A stretch of 45,706 nucleotides of DNA from Bacillota bacterium (lineage in GTDB: Bacteria; Bacillota_A; Clostridia; Christensenellales; Aristaeellaceae). Where the stretch lies: positions 1 through 45,706 of the forward strand of contig JAEZSP010000038.1 of assembly GCA_023421735.1 (NCBI GenBank). Direction: 5' to 3'. This document shows positions 12,826-21,400 of this stretch, piece by piece; the stretch's first letter is position 1; each line of letters opens with the position of its first letter. Made by a program: the position numbers and the translations under genes. The notes below the pieces were generated by a model that was given only the letters and a program-made list of their open reading frames with translations, had not been told where the DNA came from and made no database searches.

Positions 12826-14133
12826 ATGCCGAAAATCACCTTTATGGGCGCGGGCTCAACGATTTTTGCCAAAAATGTGCTCGGCGATAGCATGATGACC
12901 CCGGCACTTTCCGAAAGCGTCATTGCGCTGTATGACATCAATGCGGACCGCCTGCGTGAATCGAAGCTCATGCTTGAAACAATCAACCGGAACAATGGTT
13001 CCAAAGCGACGATCGAAGCGTATTTGGGCGTCGAAAACCGCAAAAAGGCGCTTTCGGGCGCGAACTACGTCGTCAACGCCATTCAAGTGGGCGGTTATGA
13101 TCCCTGCACGATCACGGATTTTGAAATCCCGAAAAAATACGGCCTTCGCCAGACCATCGCGGACACGCTGGGCATTGGCGGCATCTTCCGCGCGCTACGC
13201 ACGATCCCCGTCATGTTCGACTTTGCGAAGGACATGGAAGAAGTCTGCCCGGACACCCTGTTTCTCAACTACACAAACCCCATGGCGATGCTTTCCGGCG
13301 CGATGCAGCGCCACACCGCCGTCAAAACAGTTGGCCTGTGCCACAGCGTGCAGGGATGCACCGAACACCTGATGAAGCCGCTGGGCATGGAATACGACGA
13401 GAAGGTTCAGTGGAAGATCGCGGGCATCAACCATCAGGCATGGCTGCTTGAGGTCACAAAGGACGGCGTGGATCTGTATCCCGAAATCAAGCGACGCGCC
13501 GCCGCGCGCACCGAAAAGCACGGCGACATGGTGCGCTATGAGATCATGAAGCGCTTCGGCTATTACGTGACCGAGTCGTCCGAGCACAATTCGGAATACA
13601 TGCCCTATTTCATCAAGGCGCGTTACCCCGAACTCATCGAGCGCTTCAACATCCCGCTCGACGAGTATCCGCGCCGCTGTATCCATCAGATCGCCGATTG
13701 GGAAAAGCGCCGCGTCGCGCTCTTGAACGACGAGGGACTCACCCACGAACGCACCACCGAGTACGCCAGCTATATCATGGAGGCCATGGAGACAAACCAG
13801 CCCTTCAAGTTCGGCGGCAACGTGCTCAACACCGGGCTCATCACCAACCTTCCCCAGAACGCATGCGTCGAGGTGCCCTGCATCGTCGACAAGTCCGGCG
13901 TCGTGCCCACCTATGTCGGCGCGCTGCCGGAGCAGTGCGCGGCGATGAACCGCACCAATATCGGCGTCCAACTGCTCACCATCGAGGCCGCGACGACCCT
14001 GAAAAAGGATTACATCTATCAAGCCGCGATGATGGATCCGCACACCGCAGCCGAGCTCTCCATCGACGACATCGTCGCCATGTGCGATGACCTCATCGAC
14101 GCGCACAAGGGCTGGTTGCCGGAATACAAGTAA
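12826..14133 (+). CDS. Glycoside hydrolase family 4 enzyme, alpha-galactosidase-like
   Basis: GH4 enzymes cleave glycosides by an NAD-dependent redox mechanism with a divalent metal. The 435-residue protein has the N-terminal dinucleotide-binding FMGAGST (residues 6-12), LNYTNPMAM (Asn151), GLCHSVQG with Cys172/His173, and INHQAWLL with His203, all expected NAD/metal/substrate positions. The GLCHSVQG form matches MelA-type alpha-galactosidases rather than 6-phospho-glycosidases (inference). GGGAGGATT precedes the ATG. No signal peptide is seen, so it acts in the cytoplasm. Confidence 0.9.
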   Translation: MPKITFMGAGSTIFAKNVLGDSMMTPALSESVIALYDINADRLRESKLMLETINRNNGSKATIEAYLGVENRKKALSGANYVVNAIQVGGYDPCTITDFEIPKKYGLRQTIADTLGIGGIFRALRTIPVMFDFAKDMEEVCPDTLFLNYTNPMAMLSGAMQRHTAVKTVGLCHSVQGCTEHLMKPLGMEYDEKVQWKIAGINHQAWLLEVTKDGVDLYPEIKRRAAARTEKHGDMVRYEIMKRFGYYVTESSEHNSEYMPYFIKARYPELIERFNIPLDEYPRRCIHQIADWEKRRVALLNDEGLTHERTTEYASYIMEAMETNQPFKFGGNVLNTGLITNLPQNACVEVPCIVDKSGVVPTYVGALPEQCAAMNRTNIGVQLLTIEAATTLKKDYIYQAAMMDPHTAAELSIDDIVAMCDDLIDAHKGWLPEYK

Positions 14134-14177
14134 ACAGGAGGGGTCAATCCCCCATCCCAACCAAACGGCTTTTGATC

Positions 14178-14216
14178 AAACGTCCGTCCGGGGGAAATCC
14201 CCGGACGGACGTTTTT
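14178..14216 (+). terminator. Intrinsic terminator of the GH4 operon
   Basis: Perfect 16-bp stem (arms AAACGTCCGTCCGGGG and CCCCGGACGGACGTTT, loop GAAAT) with five T bases at and after its 3' end, 44 bases past the GH4 stop. Confidence 0.9.
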
Positions 14217-14272
14217 ATCAACGCCCTCAAAAGCAGGCGCCCGATGTGGGATTTTCGACAGTCCAATGCAAT

Positions 14273-14297
14273 GGCCCGGGGATCGAATCCCCGGGCC
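14273..14297 (-). terminator. GC hairpin downstream of the secreted-protein gene
   Basis: Arms GGCCCGGGGAT and ATCCCCGGGCC around a three-base loop, 14 bases beyond the stop of the minus-strand gene. No T-run follows on either strand, so efficient termination is doubtful. Its CCGGGG core resembles the hairpins at 14178 and 23807. Confidence 0.45.
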
Positions 14298-14311
14298 ACG
14301 CATCGATCGTG

Positions 14312-15754
14312 CTAATACATCTCGTCGTAGGAATACCCAAACAGGCCGTCCATCAAACCGCGCAAGGCGGGCACGGCCTCTTCCAGTTTGCCGAGATTTC
14401 CGTAGAGAATCTCGGCAAGCTCGCTGGCAATCGCTTGCTGCTCTATGTCGCTCATATTCGAGCTATCCACCGCAGAGGCGGGATCGATGTAAAACGCGTC
14501 GGAATCAATGGTCGTTTCATACGTTCGAACGTCACATGCGAACCGGAAATCCTCCCCGTAGGAGCCGGCGCCGAACTCAAATGATCCGCTGGAAACCGCA
14601 TCCGGATCGGGCGTCTCATCGGGCGTATAGCCAACGTATGCACTCATATCAAAGTATTTGTCCGAAAAAACCATGTCGACGCGGGCCTCGCCGGTTTCTT
14701 CCACCCAATAGCCGCTGCATGTAAATTGGGAATGCTCATGCTCCTCTTTCACGGCCAACTCGAAAGAGTCCTTGCCGTTTGCGCTGTCGATGCCGGGCGT
14801 AACCGTCAGGCGCACATCGTAGAGCGCATCTGTCCCATAATAAAGCGCATAGTCATTGATGATTGTTGCGGTCAGGTCGATGGCCGCGCCGTCAATGGTT
14901 CCATTTGCCTGAATCGTCTGTGTCAAATCCGATCCAATTTCCATGTACTTCAGGTCAACGCGCTGCACGCTTTCGCTCCCGTCGAGGAGCGCATGAAGCT
15001 GATAGGCCGTATGCTCGCCGTCCGACGTCACATCCACCTGCAAATCGGCCAGCATGCTCGTGCCATCCTCTGTCTGTGCGATGCTGCCCTTGGCCGATGC
15101 GGCGAGATTCGCGTCCTGCAAATCTTCCTCCATACTGCTCTCGCCGCTATCGGGCCCAAAATAGGTACTGAACAGGACGTCCGCATCCATGCTCCGGGCA
15201 ATCGCGAGGAACAACTCCGTGCAATCCCCCTCGAAGGGAACCACGGTCATGGTCGCATCTCCCGCCGCGAGGGACACATCCGTCGTGGTGCCGCCACTCG
15301 GATCGCTGTTTTCTTCGATGAAAGCGCGCACCAGCGCCTCCATTTCTTCAAAAATCCCCCAGCTTTCCAAATCAGCGATCTCGCCCTCACCGCTGAGACC
15401 GGATTGTGTCGAACCGAATTCGGCTTCAAAATCCTCCACCGACATGGAGTAGGCGTTTTTCATCCCACCGAGGAAGAAGGAAATCAGTTCGCCTTCCTGC
15501 TGGATGATTGCCGAATTGATATTTTCATCACCCGCATACAGATCGATGATGAACTGGGAAAGAGATCCGTCCGCAGTTACTCCATCTGTCAACTGAAGCG
15601 TGAGCCCACTTAAATCGATCGTCAGCTCTCCATCTCTGTACATCACAGGATCCGAAATCTGCACAATCTCGACGTTCATCGTCTCGGCAGCCGCCCCTGA
15701 TAAAAAAAGAGACGCGAGCAGCAAGATCGCAAGAACGATACTCCCTTTTCTCAA
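14312..15754 (-). CDS. Secreted acidic protein of unknown function, paralogue A
   Basis: I do not recognise a named family. The 480-residue product starts with a signal peptide (RKGSIVLAILLLASLFLSG) and a likely signal peptidase I site after AAA. The mature part is rich in Asp/Glu/Ser/Thr and predicted mostly beta by its alternating pattern. It is collinear with the protein at 16725-18176: both begin with (V/L)QISDPV.Y..GE, share AGD.N.NSA, share (A/T).DGTS, and end with DxFYI(D/A)P, a helical stretch and EAAVP or EEAVPAL. The TTG start at 15754 follows GGAGGTGG; an in-frame ATG at 15781 lacks a site. There is no lipobox or sortase motif. An envelope role is a guess. Confidence 0.75.
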   Translation of the reverse strand: MRKGSIVLAILLLASLFLSGAAAETMNVEIVQISDPVMYRDGELTIDLSGLTLQLTDGVTADGSLSQFIIDLYAGDENINSAIIQQEGELISFFLGGMKNAYSMSVEDFEAEFGSTQSGLSGEGEIADLESWGIFEEMEALVRAFIEENSDPSGGTTTDVSLAAGDATMTVVPFEGDCTELFLAIARSMDADVLFSTYFGPDSGESSMEEDLQDANLAASAKGSIAQTEDGTSMLADLQVDVTSDGEHTAYQLHALLDGSESVQRVDLKYMEIGSDLTQTIQANGTIDGAAIDLTATIINDYALYYGTDALYDVRLTVTPGIDSANGKDSFELAVKEEHEHSQFTCSGYWVEETGEARVDMVFSDKYFDMSAYVGYTPDETPDPDAVSSGSFEFGAGSYGEDFRFACDVRTYETTIDSDAFYIDPASAVDSSNMSDIEQQAIASELAEILYGNLGKLEEAVPALRGLMDGLFGYSYDEMY

Positions 15755-15798
15755 TTGTTCCACCTCCGCCATTTGATTCAAAGCGCATCCTTTATCCC

Positions 15799-15804
15799 AT
15801 TATA
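15799..15804 (-). promoter_or_regulatory. Extended -10 promoter of paralogue A
   Basis: TATAAT preceded by TGT on the minus strand, about 45 bases upstream of the TTG start. No convincing -35 is seen. The second paralogue has the same kind of promoter. Confidence 0.55.
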
Positions 15805-15849
15805 ACACAATTTACCAATTCATGCGGCGTTTCCCGTTTTTTACCTCAT

Positions 15850-15873
15850 AAAAATGCGGCCCTCAGGCCGCAT
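15850..15873 (-). terminator. Terminator of dapF
   Basis: On the minus strand, arms ATGCGGCC and GGCCGCAT with a four-base loop followed by TTTTT, directly after the dapF stop. It separates dapF from paralogue A. Confidence 0.85.
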
Positions 15874-15875
15874 CG

Positions 15876-16664
15876 TCAAAATGTCCCCCGGAACGCCTCG
15901 ACGGCGGGTCCGGTCATGACGGCATGCCCGTCGTCCGTAATCTCATATTCGAGATCACCGCCGGGAAGCGTAACGATCGCATGGCGGTCGATGAGTCCGG
16001 CCCGGACGCCCGCGAAGACGGACGCGCCCGCGCCCGTGCCGCAGGCGAGCGTCGGCCCCGCGCCGCGCTCCCACACCAGCAGGCGAATATGCCCGCGATT
16101 GACAACCGCGCAGAACTCGACGTTCGTGCCCTCCGGGAAGGCGGGACTTTTTTCGATGCGCGGACCGACTTGATCAAAAATTTCCTTTTCGGGAAAGACG
16201 GAATAGGTCACCGCATGCGGATTGCCCATCGAGACGCGCAAAAACGCGGCAGGTTTACCCTCGATGGTGAATTCCACCTGCCCACCTTCGACGGGAACGC
16301 CCATATCGACCGACACGCGCACGACCTTGTCCTTTTCGGCAAAGACGCGCATGTCCTTGATCCCGGCACCCGTCTCGACCGAGACAGTTTCGCCGTGCGC
16401 ACGACCGAGTTCATACAGATATTTTGCCACGCACCGTACGGCATTTCCGCACATCTCAGGCTCGGAACCATCGGGATTGAAGATGCGCATGCGCGCGTCT
16501 GCGACATTAGAAGGCAATATCAAAACCAATCCGTCCGCACCGATGCCGAAGTGCCGATCGCAGGTTTCACGCGCCAGCGCGGCAGGATCGCCGGGCACGT
16601 CGCCCGTCAAAAGATCGAGTACGACAAAATCGTTTCCCAGTCCGTGCATCTTGATAAAATCCAT
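15876..16664 (-). CDS. dapF: Diaminopimelate epimerase
   Basis: Converts LL- to meso-diaminopimelate, giving lysine and the peptidoglycan cross-linking residue. The 262-residue length is normal. Both catalytic cysteines are present: Cys72 in PEMCGNAVRC and Cys208 in LACGTGAGAS. The start MDFIKMHGLGNDFVV is canonical, with a GGGGGAAAG ribosome binding site. It is bracketed by terminators and by the two secreted paralogues; I see no clear promoter of its own, so it may depend on read-through past the hairpin at 16683. Confidence 0.96.
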   Translation of the reverse strand: MDFIKMHGLGNDFVVLDLLTGDVPGDPAALARETCDRHFGIGADGLVLILPSNVADARMRIFNPDGSEPEMCGNAVRCVAKYLYELGRAHGETVSVETGAGIKDMRVFAEKDKVVRVSVDMGVPVEGGQVEFTIEGKPAAFLRVSMGNPHAVTYSVFPEKEIFDQVGPRIEKSPAFPEGTNVEFCAVVNRGHIRLLVWERGAGPTLACGTGAGASVFAGVRAGLIDRHAIVTLPGGDLEYEITDDGHAVMTGPAVEAFRGTF

Positions 16665-16682
16665 GGTCTTTCCCCCATTGCG

Positions 16683-16706
16683 AAAACGCGGCCCTTCCGG
16701 GCCGCG
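16683..16706 (-). terminator. Terminator of paralogue B
   Basis: On the minus strand, arms CGCGGCCC and GGGCCGCG with a four-base loop followed by TTTT. It lies 18 bases after the paralogue B stop and 19 bases before dapF, so some read-through may feed dapF. Confidence 0.75.
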
Positions 16707-16724
16707 CCTTCTATCGTTTCACAA

Positions 16725-18176
16725 TTACTGCTGAGCCATACCCATCATACCGGCCGTCAATCCCTCGAGTCCGGGAACCGCGGCTTCGATCTTGGTGAGC
16801 GTCTGAATGATTGCCAGACCCATTTCCTGCTCAGCCGCATTCGTCTGCTCTTCGGTCATGGTCGTGAGATCGATCACGTTCTCGGGCGCGATATAAAAAT
16901 CGTCCGTGTTGATCGTGGTGGAGATCAGGCTGACGGGGCAGGTGACGGAATAGGTATCCGAACCGTCATTCATGCCAAGGTCAAGCGTTCCGGCCATGAT
17001 CACGCTCGGATCAGCAGCCTCGGCGGGCGTGAAGGTCAGATATCCGGTGAGGTCCGTCTCGCTGTCCTTCATATTCGCCTCGAAGTGCGTCTCGCCCGTT
17101 GCCTCGACGGCGTATGCGCTCATTGTCATCGAGGCTTCGTCGGGTACTTCAAATGCGATGTCGAGCTTATCGGTGCCTGCACCTGCGCCGGCCGCGGAAG
17201 CATAGGTCAGATTGAAGTTCGCCTCGATGTTCGACTCCGCATCCTCGAAGTTGGAGGTCAGGGTCCCATCCATGGTCACATCATCGCCCATCATGGTCGC
17301 GTTCAGCGTCACGGTGACGGACTCGTCGGAACCTTCGGGATAGACGTTCTCGGTGATGGTCATATACTGAGTGTCACCCATGCTGCCGTCAAGGAGGATG
17401 TTCACATCGGCATTGACCGTTTCGCCATCCGCGGTCATGACAAGGTTTTCCTCGATCATGGTGCTGGTTCCATCTTCAGTGGTGGCAATGCCGCCGGACA
17501 TGGTACAGGTTATGCCTGCGTCATTGAACAAATCGGAGAAGCTCGCATACCCTTCGTCAACCGCGAGGGACGTGAGCATGGGGCCGATGAGCGGATCATT
17601 CTCAACGAGGGTGAAGACGGAAGCCATCAGGTCCGTCATATCCGCTGAAATCGGCACGTAGCTCATGTTCGTTTTGCCCGCCGCAAGATCGACTTCGATG
17701 GTCTCGGGCGTTCCATATGTCATGCCATTCTGCGCAAAATCGTTGACCAGCGCGAAAAAATCACTCGGAAGCGTCCAGTTTTCAAGCTTCGTGATGAGCC
17801 CCTCCAGGTCCGTCACGCCCATGCTTTCGCCAATCATGGCGCTCATTTCTTCCTTGGTCACGCCGTAGGCGCTGGTCATGCCGCCCAGATAACCGGCAAG
17901 GCCGTTATCGTCGATTTGCACCATCGCGGAGTTGACGTTCTGGTCGCCCGCGAACACGTCGACGAACAATTGCGTCAAGGATTCATCCGACGTGGAACCG
18001 CCTGCGACCTGAAGCATGAGGCCCGTCATGTCGGCGATCGGCTCGCCATTCATGTAAACCACCGGATCAGAGATCTGAAGCGCTGTCACGGGGATCGTTT
18101 CCGCGCTCGCCATGATGGGCGAGACGACGAGAAGAAACGCGACGATGGCGGAAAGAAGCGCGAGTTGCTTTTTCAT
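16725..18176 (-). CDS. Secreted acidic protein of unknown function, paralogue B
   Basis: A 483-residue product with signal peptide MKKQLALLSAIVAFLLVVS and a probable cleavage after ASA, before ETIPV. The mature region is strongly acidic, low in Lys/Arg and rich in Met/Thr, with few cysteines. Matches to paralogue A run the whole length, beginning LQISDPVVYMNGE, passing FAGDQNVNSA, ATTEDGTS and FTPAEAADPS, and ending FYIAPENV plus a terminal helix. GGAGGTAAAG precedes the ATG; further upstream in-frame codons are unlikely to be used. The function is unknown; the beta-rich repeats and export suggest a surface or extracellular role (inference). Confidence 0.78.
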   Translation of the reverse strand: MKKQLALLSAIVAFLLVVSPIMASAETIPVTALQISDPVVYMNGEPIADMTGLMLQVAGGSTSDESLTQLFVDVFAGDQNVNSAMVQIDDNGLAGYLGGMTSAYGVTKEEMSAMIGESMGVTDLEGLITKLENWTLPSDFFALVNDFAQNGMTYGTPETIEVDLAAGKTNMSYVPISADMTDLMASVFTLVENDPLIGPMLTSLAVDEGYASFSDLFNDAGITCTMSGGIATTEDGTSTMIEENLVMTADGETVNADVNILLDGSMGDTQYMTITENVYPEGSDESVTVTLNATMMGDDVTMDGTLTSNFEDAESNIEANFNLTYASAAGAGAGTDKLDIAFEVPDEASMTMSAYAVEATGETHFEANMKDSETDLTGYLTFTPAEAADPSVIMAGTLDLGMNDGSDTYSVTCPVSLISTTINTDDFYIAPENVIDLTTMTEEQTNAAEQEMGLAIIQTLTKIEAAVPGLEGLTAGMMGMAQQ

Positions 18177-18207
18177 AGTCACTTTACCTCCATTATTGCA
18201 TATTAAA

Positions 18208-18213
18208 ATTATA
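18208..18213 (-). promoter_or_regulatory. Extended -10 promoter of paralogue B
   Basis: TATAAT preceded by TGG on the minus strand, about 30 bases upstream of the ATG. No good -35 match. Confidence 0.55.
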
Positions 18214-18307
18214 CCATACTCTGACCTTTTTCGCACGTGAAAAGTTGCCATTCTCACCTGGAAAAATAATCGAAATCGCGACATCTGTCGATGTTCTCCA
18301 TATAACC

Positions 18308-19504
18308 TCAAACCGAATCGCTCAAACGGCCTTCCGTGCCATTGAGCGCGGGCTGCTTGAGAAAATAGGGTGCGAACCCAACAAATGCAAGAATGCAGAT
18401 CGCCGCAGAGATGTAGTAAACCTTCTGAAGGCCCATCGCGTCTGCGAGCATTCCGCCCGCAAGATTACCAATCGCGCGCGAGATGCCAAAGCTGACCACC
18501 GCAAGCAACATCTGCCCCGATGCGCGCAGTTCCGGCGGAACGGACAGGCTGATGTACTTTGACACCGCAACCGTCATCACGATAAATCCCCAACCGTGGA
18601 GCACCTGGCTTGCCATCACGACGCGGTAATCCGTCGCGGTCGCAACAATCAGCCACCTGAGAGAAAGGGCAAGCGCAGCAACGCACAAAAGCTTTCCCGC
18701 GCCGATTTTCTTAAATAAGCGATCGCTCGACAGAAGATACGGAACTTCAGCAGCCGCCGAGATGAAATAGCAGATGCCCAGCAACTCGCTGTTCCCGCCC
18801 GGCAGCGAGAGAAAGTAATTTGAAAAAAAGGTGTAGAAGTAGCCCATCGTAATCTGGATCGCAACCGAAAACGCCAGGAGGAGCATGAGGTTTTTCATTT
18901 TGAAAAGCTTTGTAATGCTCATCCGCGCGCCGCCCATCGCCTGGTGTCCGGGCGTCCTGGGCAGGATAAACGACGCAAACATCACGATGCCAAGAAGACC
19001 CGCCGTCACATAAACCGCATACACGGGCTTGCCGGACTGGTTGAGAAACCGACCGAAAAGAACGGAGGCCACGGCGAATGAGAGGCCGCCTGCGAGCCGG
19101 ATGGGACCAAACGGATGATCGTGCTTCATGAGGGATTCGAAAATAATGGAATCGCCCATGGGCTGAATCGACATGTAAAAACTCGCGAACAGGCACGTCA
19201 GCACAAGTACGATCGGATAACTCTTCGCAAGCAAAAGCGAGAGCATGACGATTGCCGCAGAAAAACACAAAATGCGAATCAGTGCGTTGCGGCTCTTCAT
19301 CCGATCGCCGCGCGCACCCCAGAAGGGCTGCGTCGCAACCGATATGATGGCGACGACCGCAAAGATCCAGCCAATCTGCGACGAAGAAAAATGGAGGTTT
19401 TGTTTGAAATAGATTGGCAGAAAGCCTTGATACACCGCATTTGTCACGTAAAAGGCCATCAGAAACAGGGCATACTGCGCCGGATAGCGCCCTGACTCTC
19501 GCAT
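18308..19504 (-). CDS. MFS transporter (LacY/nucleoside-symporter-like group)
   Basis: A 398-residue integral membrane protein with about twelve hydrophobic segments. The cytoplasmic loop between helices 2 and 3 carries the MFS signature-like PFWGARGDRMKSR, and a second-half loop has LSSDRLFKKIGAGK. The arrangement, with early PIYFKQNLHFSSSQIGWIF, recalls MFS_1-like sugar/nucleoside symporters. The chosen ATG has GAGGGA upstream; a TTG eight codons earlier lies beyond this site. The substrate is unknown. It is transcribed alone, divergent from the HAD-hprK operon. Confidence 0.82.
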   Translation of the reverse strand: MRESGRYPAQYALFLMAFYVTNAVYQGFLPIYFKQNLHFSSSQIGWIFAVVAIISVATQPFWGARGDRMKSRNALIRILCFSAAIVMLSLLLAKSYPIVLVLTCLFASFYMSIQPMGDSIIFESLMKHDHPFGPIRLAGGLSFAVASVLFGRFLNQSGKPVYAVYVTAGLLGIVMFASFILPRTPGHQAMGGARMSITKLFKMKNLMLLLAFSVAIQITMGYFYTFFSNYFLSLPGGNSELLGICYFISAAAEVPYLLSSDRLFKKIGAGKLLCVAALALSLRWLIVATATDYRVVMASQVLHGWGFIVMTVAVSKYISLSVPPELRASGQMLLAVVSFGISRAIGNLAGGMLADAMGLQKVYYISAAICILAFVGFAPYFLKQPALNGTEGRLSDSV

Positions 19505-19544
19505 TTTGTATATTCCCTCATTTCGCAAAGGTCATTTTCCGTTC

Positions 19545-19550
19545 ATTATA
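19545..19550 (-). promoter_or_regulatory. Possible -10 box of the MFS gene
   Basis: TATAAT on the minus strand about 40 bases upstream of the MFS start. No clear -35 hexamer at the right distance, so this is tentative. Confidence 0.35.
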
Positions 19551-19571
19551 GCGCCTTTTGATTAAGAAATG

Positions 19572-19600
19572 TTGCACGTGCACGCGAAATGTATTAAAAT
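19572..19600 (+). promoter_or_regulatory. Promoter of the HAD-hprK-ROK-pepT operon
   Basis: TTGCAC (19572-19577), 17-base spacer, TAAAAT (19595-19600), 38 bases ahead of the first gene. Confidence 0.6.
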
Positions 19601-19637
19601 AAACGGGCGGAAGTAACATACGAAGGGATTGAAGCAT

Positions 19638-20450
19638 TTGTTTAAACTCATCGCCTCCGACATGGACGACACGCTTTTAAACGCCGAAGGGGTTCTCTCG
19701 CCCCGCACGCAGCGGGCGCTCAGGCGGGCCATGGACGCGGGCGTCTACGTCGTTCTCGCATCGGGGCGCATGCTCGAATCGACCACGCCGTTCGCACACC
19801 AGCTCGCGGTCAACGCGCCCCTTGTCATTTACAACGGCGCGATGGTGTACGACCTGAAGGCGGCGCGCATCGTCGAAAAGCGCACGGTGCCCATGGAGGC
19901 GGCGCGCGGCATCTGCGAAATGGCGGAGTCGCTGGGCATCTATGTGCAGGCCTATCCCGGCGAGGGCTATTTCGCCGCGGAGCGCACAAAATACACGGGT
20001 GAATACGAAAAAAGCGTCAAGGTCGACTGCGAAATCACGGGCATGCCGCTTTCGAAATGGATCACCACATCGCAGGTGAAGCTGCTCGCCATCGGCCAAA
20101 GGGAGGATACCCTCGCAAACATCGACAGGTTTCGCGCCGCGTTTCCACAGGTTTCGTTCATGATGTCGCGCCCGAACTACATCGAAATCGTCTCAAAGGG
20201 CGTAGACAAAAAAGATGCGCTGGAAAAGACCATTGCGGATCTGGGCATCGCGCCCGCAGAAGTGCTGGCCTTTGGCGACGGGCAAAACGACGTATCGATG
20301 CTGAATTTTTCCGGACTGGGTTATTGCGTGGAAAACGCGTCCGAAAACGTCAAGGCGCAGTGCGCACATTTTTGTCCGGCAAACACACAGGACGGTTGCG
20401 CCATCGTGATTGAGCGCATGCTCGGGGACGGCACGCTGAAGGGAGCATAA
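19638..20450 (+). CDS. Cof-type HAD-superfamily phosphatase
   Basis: Cytoplasmic sugar-phosphate or nucleotide phosphatase of the Cof subfamily, 270 residues. Motif I is ASDMDDTLLN with nucleophile Asp8, followed by LASGRML (motif II), KGVDKKDALEK (Lys, motif III) and FGDGQNDVSML (motif IV). A large cap domain lies between motifs II and III. The TTG at 19638 gives the usual short N-terminus and a fair AAGGG spacing; a TTG at 19629 is also possible but sits one base from that site. It is three bases from hprK, so regulation may be shared. Substrate unknown. Confidence 0.88.
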   Translation: MFKLIASDMDDTLLNAEGVLSPRTQRALRRAMDAGVYVVLASGRMLESTTPFAHQLAVNAPLVIYNGAMVYDLKAARIVEKRTVPMEAARGICEMAESLGIYVQAYPGEGYFAAERTKYTGEYEKSVKVDCEITGMPLSKWITTSQVKLLAIGQREDTLANIDRFRAAFPQVSFMMSRPNYIEIVSKGVDKKDALEKTIADLGIAPAEVLAFGDGQNDVSMLNFSGLGYCVENASENVKAQCAHFCPANTQDGCAIVIERMLGDGTLKGA

Positions 20451-20453
20451 CGC

Positions 20454-21380
20454 ATGGTCAAGGAGGCGGATTTCGTCCGGGCGATGGGGCTCGTGCCGGT
20501 GATCCCGGCGGAGGGCAAGTATTTGCCCATCGAGGTCACAAACGTCAACCGTCCGGGCTTGCAGCTCACGGGCTACTGGGACTTTTTCGCCTACGAGCGG
20601 CCGCAGCTTCTGGGCAAGGTGGAGATGACCTATCTCTCCATGCTCGACGAAAGTACCCGGCGCGAGCGGCTGACGAAATTTTTCAGCTACGACCTGCCCT
20701 GCATCATCATCTGCCGGGGACTCCCCTGCTTCGACGAGATGCTGGTATTGGGCGTGGCGCGCAAGATTCCCATCTATTCGGCCAAGCAGGAGACGACCCA
20801 GTGCGAGATGGAGGTCATCAACTTCCTCTCGGACGCGCTTGCGCCGCGCGAGACGCGGCACGGGGTCCTGGTCGACGTGTATGGGTCGGGACTTTTCATC
20901 ACCGGCAACAGCGGTGTCGGCAAGAGCGAGGCTGCGCTCGAACTCGTGAACCGCGGGCATCGGCTGGTTGCCGACGACGTGGTGGACATCCGGCGCGTAT
21001 CGGAAAACCGGCTGGTGGGTGAAGCACCGGAACTGGTGCGCCACTTTATGGAGATTCGCGGCGTCGGAATCATCGACATTGCGACCATGTACGGCATCGG
21101 CTCGATCATCCGCTCCAAGTCCATCGATTTTGAAGTACACCTCGAGTTATGGCAGGATGGCAAGGAATACGACCGGCTGGGACTGACGGACAACTACACG
21201 GAAATACTGGATGTGCGGATTCCGCGGCTGCTTCTGCCCATCCACCCGGGGCGCAACATCGCGGCGGTGCTCGAGGTAGCGGCGAGCAATTTCAGACTCA
21301 AGCAGATGGGATACAACGCGGCGGAGGTCTTGACGCGCAGACATATGGAGCGCATGACGCACGCGGCGGACGAAGAATAA
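20454..21380 (+). CDS. hprK: HPr(Ser) kinase/phosphorylase
   Basis: Bifunctional enzyme that phosphorylates HPr on serine with ATP and reverses it with phosphate, the sensor of carbon catabolite control in Bacillota. The 308-residue protein has the N-terminal domain, the catalytic His136 in RHGVLVDVYG, the Walker A GNSGVGKS (151-158), VADDVVD, and the HPrK signature around residues 200-209 (EIRGVGIIDI). The ATG follows GGGAG. It lies among a sugar phosphatase, a ROK kinase and a peptidase. In many Bacillota hprK is followed by lgt; that gene is absent here. Confidence 0.97.
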   Translation: MVKEADFVRAMGLVPVIPAEGKYLPIEVTNVNRPGLQLTGYWDFFAYERPQLLGKVEMTYLSMLDESTRRERLTKFFSYDLPCIIICRGLPCFDEMLVLGVARKIPIYSAKQETTQCEMEVINFLSDALAPRETRHGVLVDVYGSGLFITGNSGVGKSEAALELVNRGHRLVADDVVDIRRVSENRLVGEAPELVRHFMEIRGVGIIDIATMYGIGSIIRSKSIDFEVHLELWQDGKEYDRLGLTDNYTEILDVRIPRLLLPIHPGRNIAAVLEVAASNFRLKQMGYNAAEVLTRRHMERMTHAADEE

Positions 21381-21400
21381 GGCATGCAGGAGGATCGGGT

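Noticed and set aside
13195..14160. Minus-strand frame of about 320 codons opposite the GH4 gene
   Set aside because: Antisense of a clear glycosidase; the same explanation holds for frames opposite rpoB, dapF and the paralogues.
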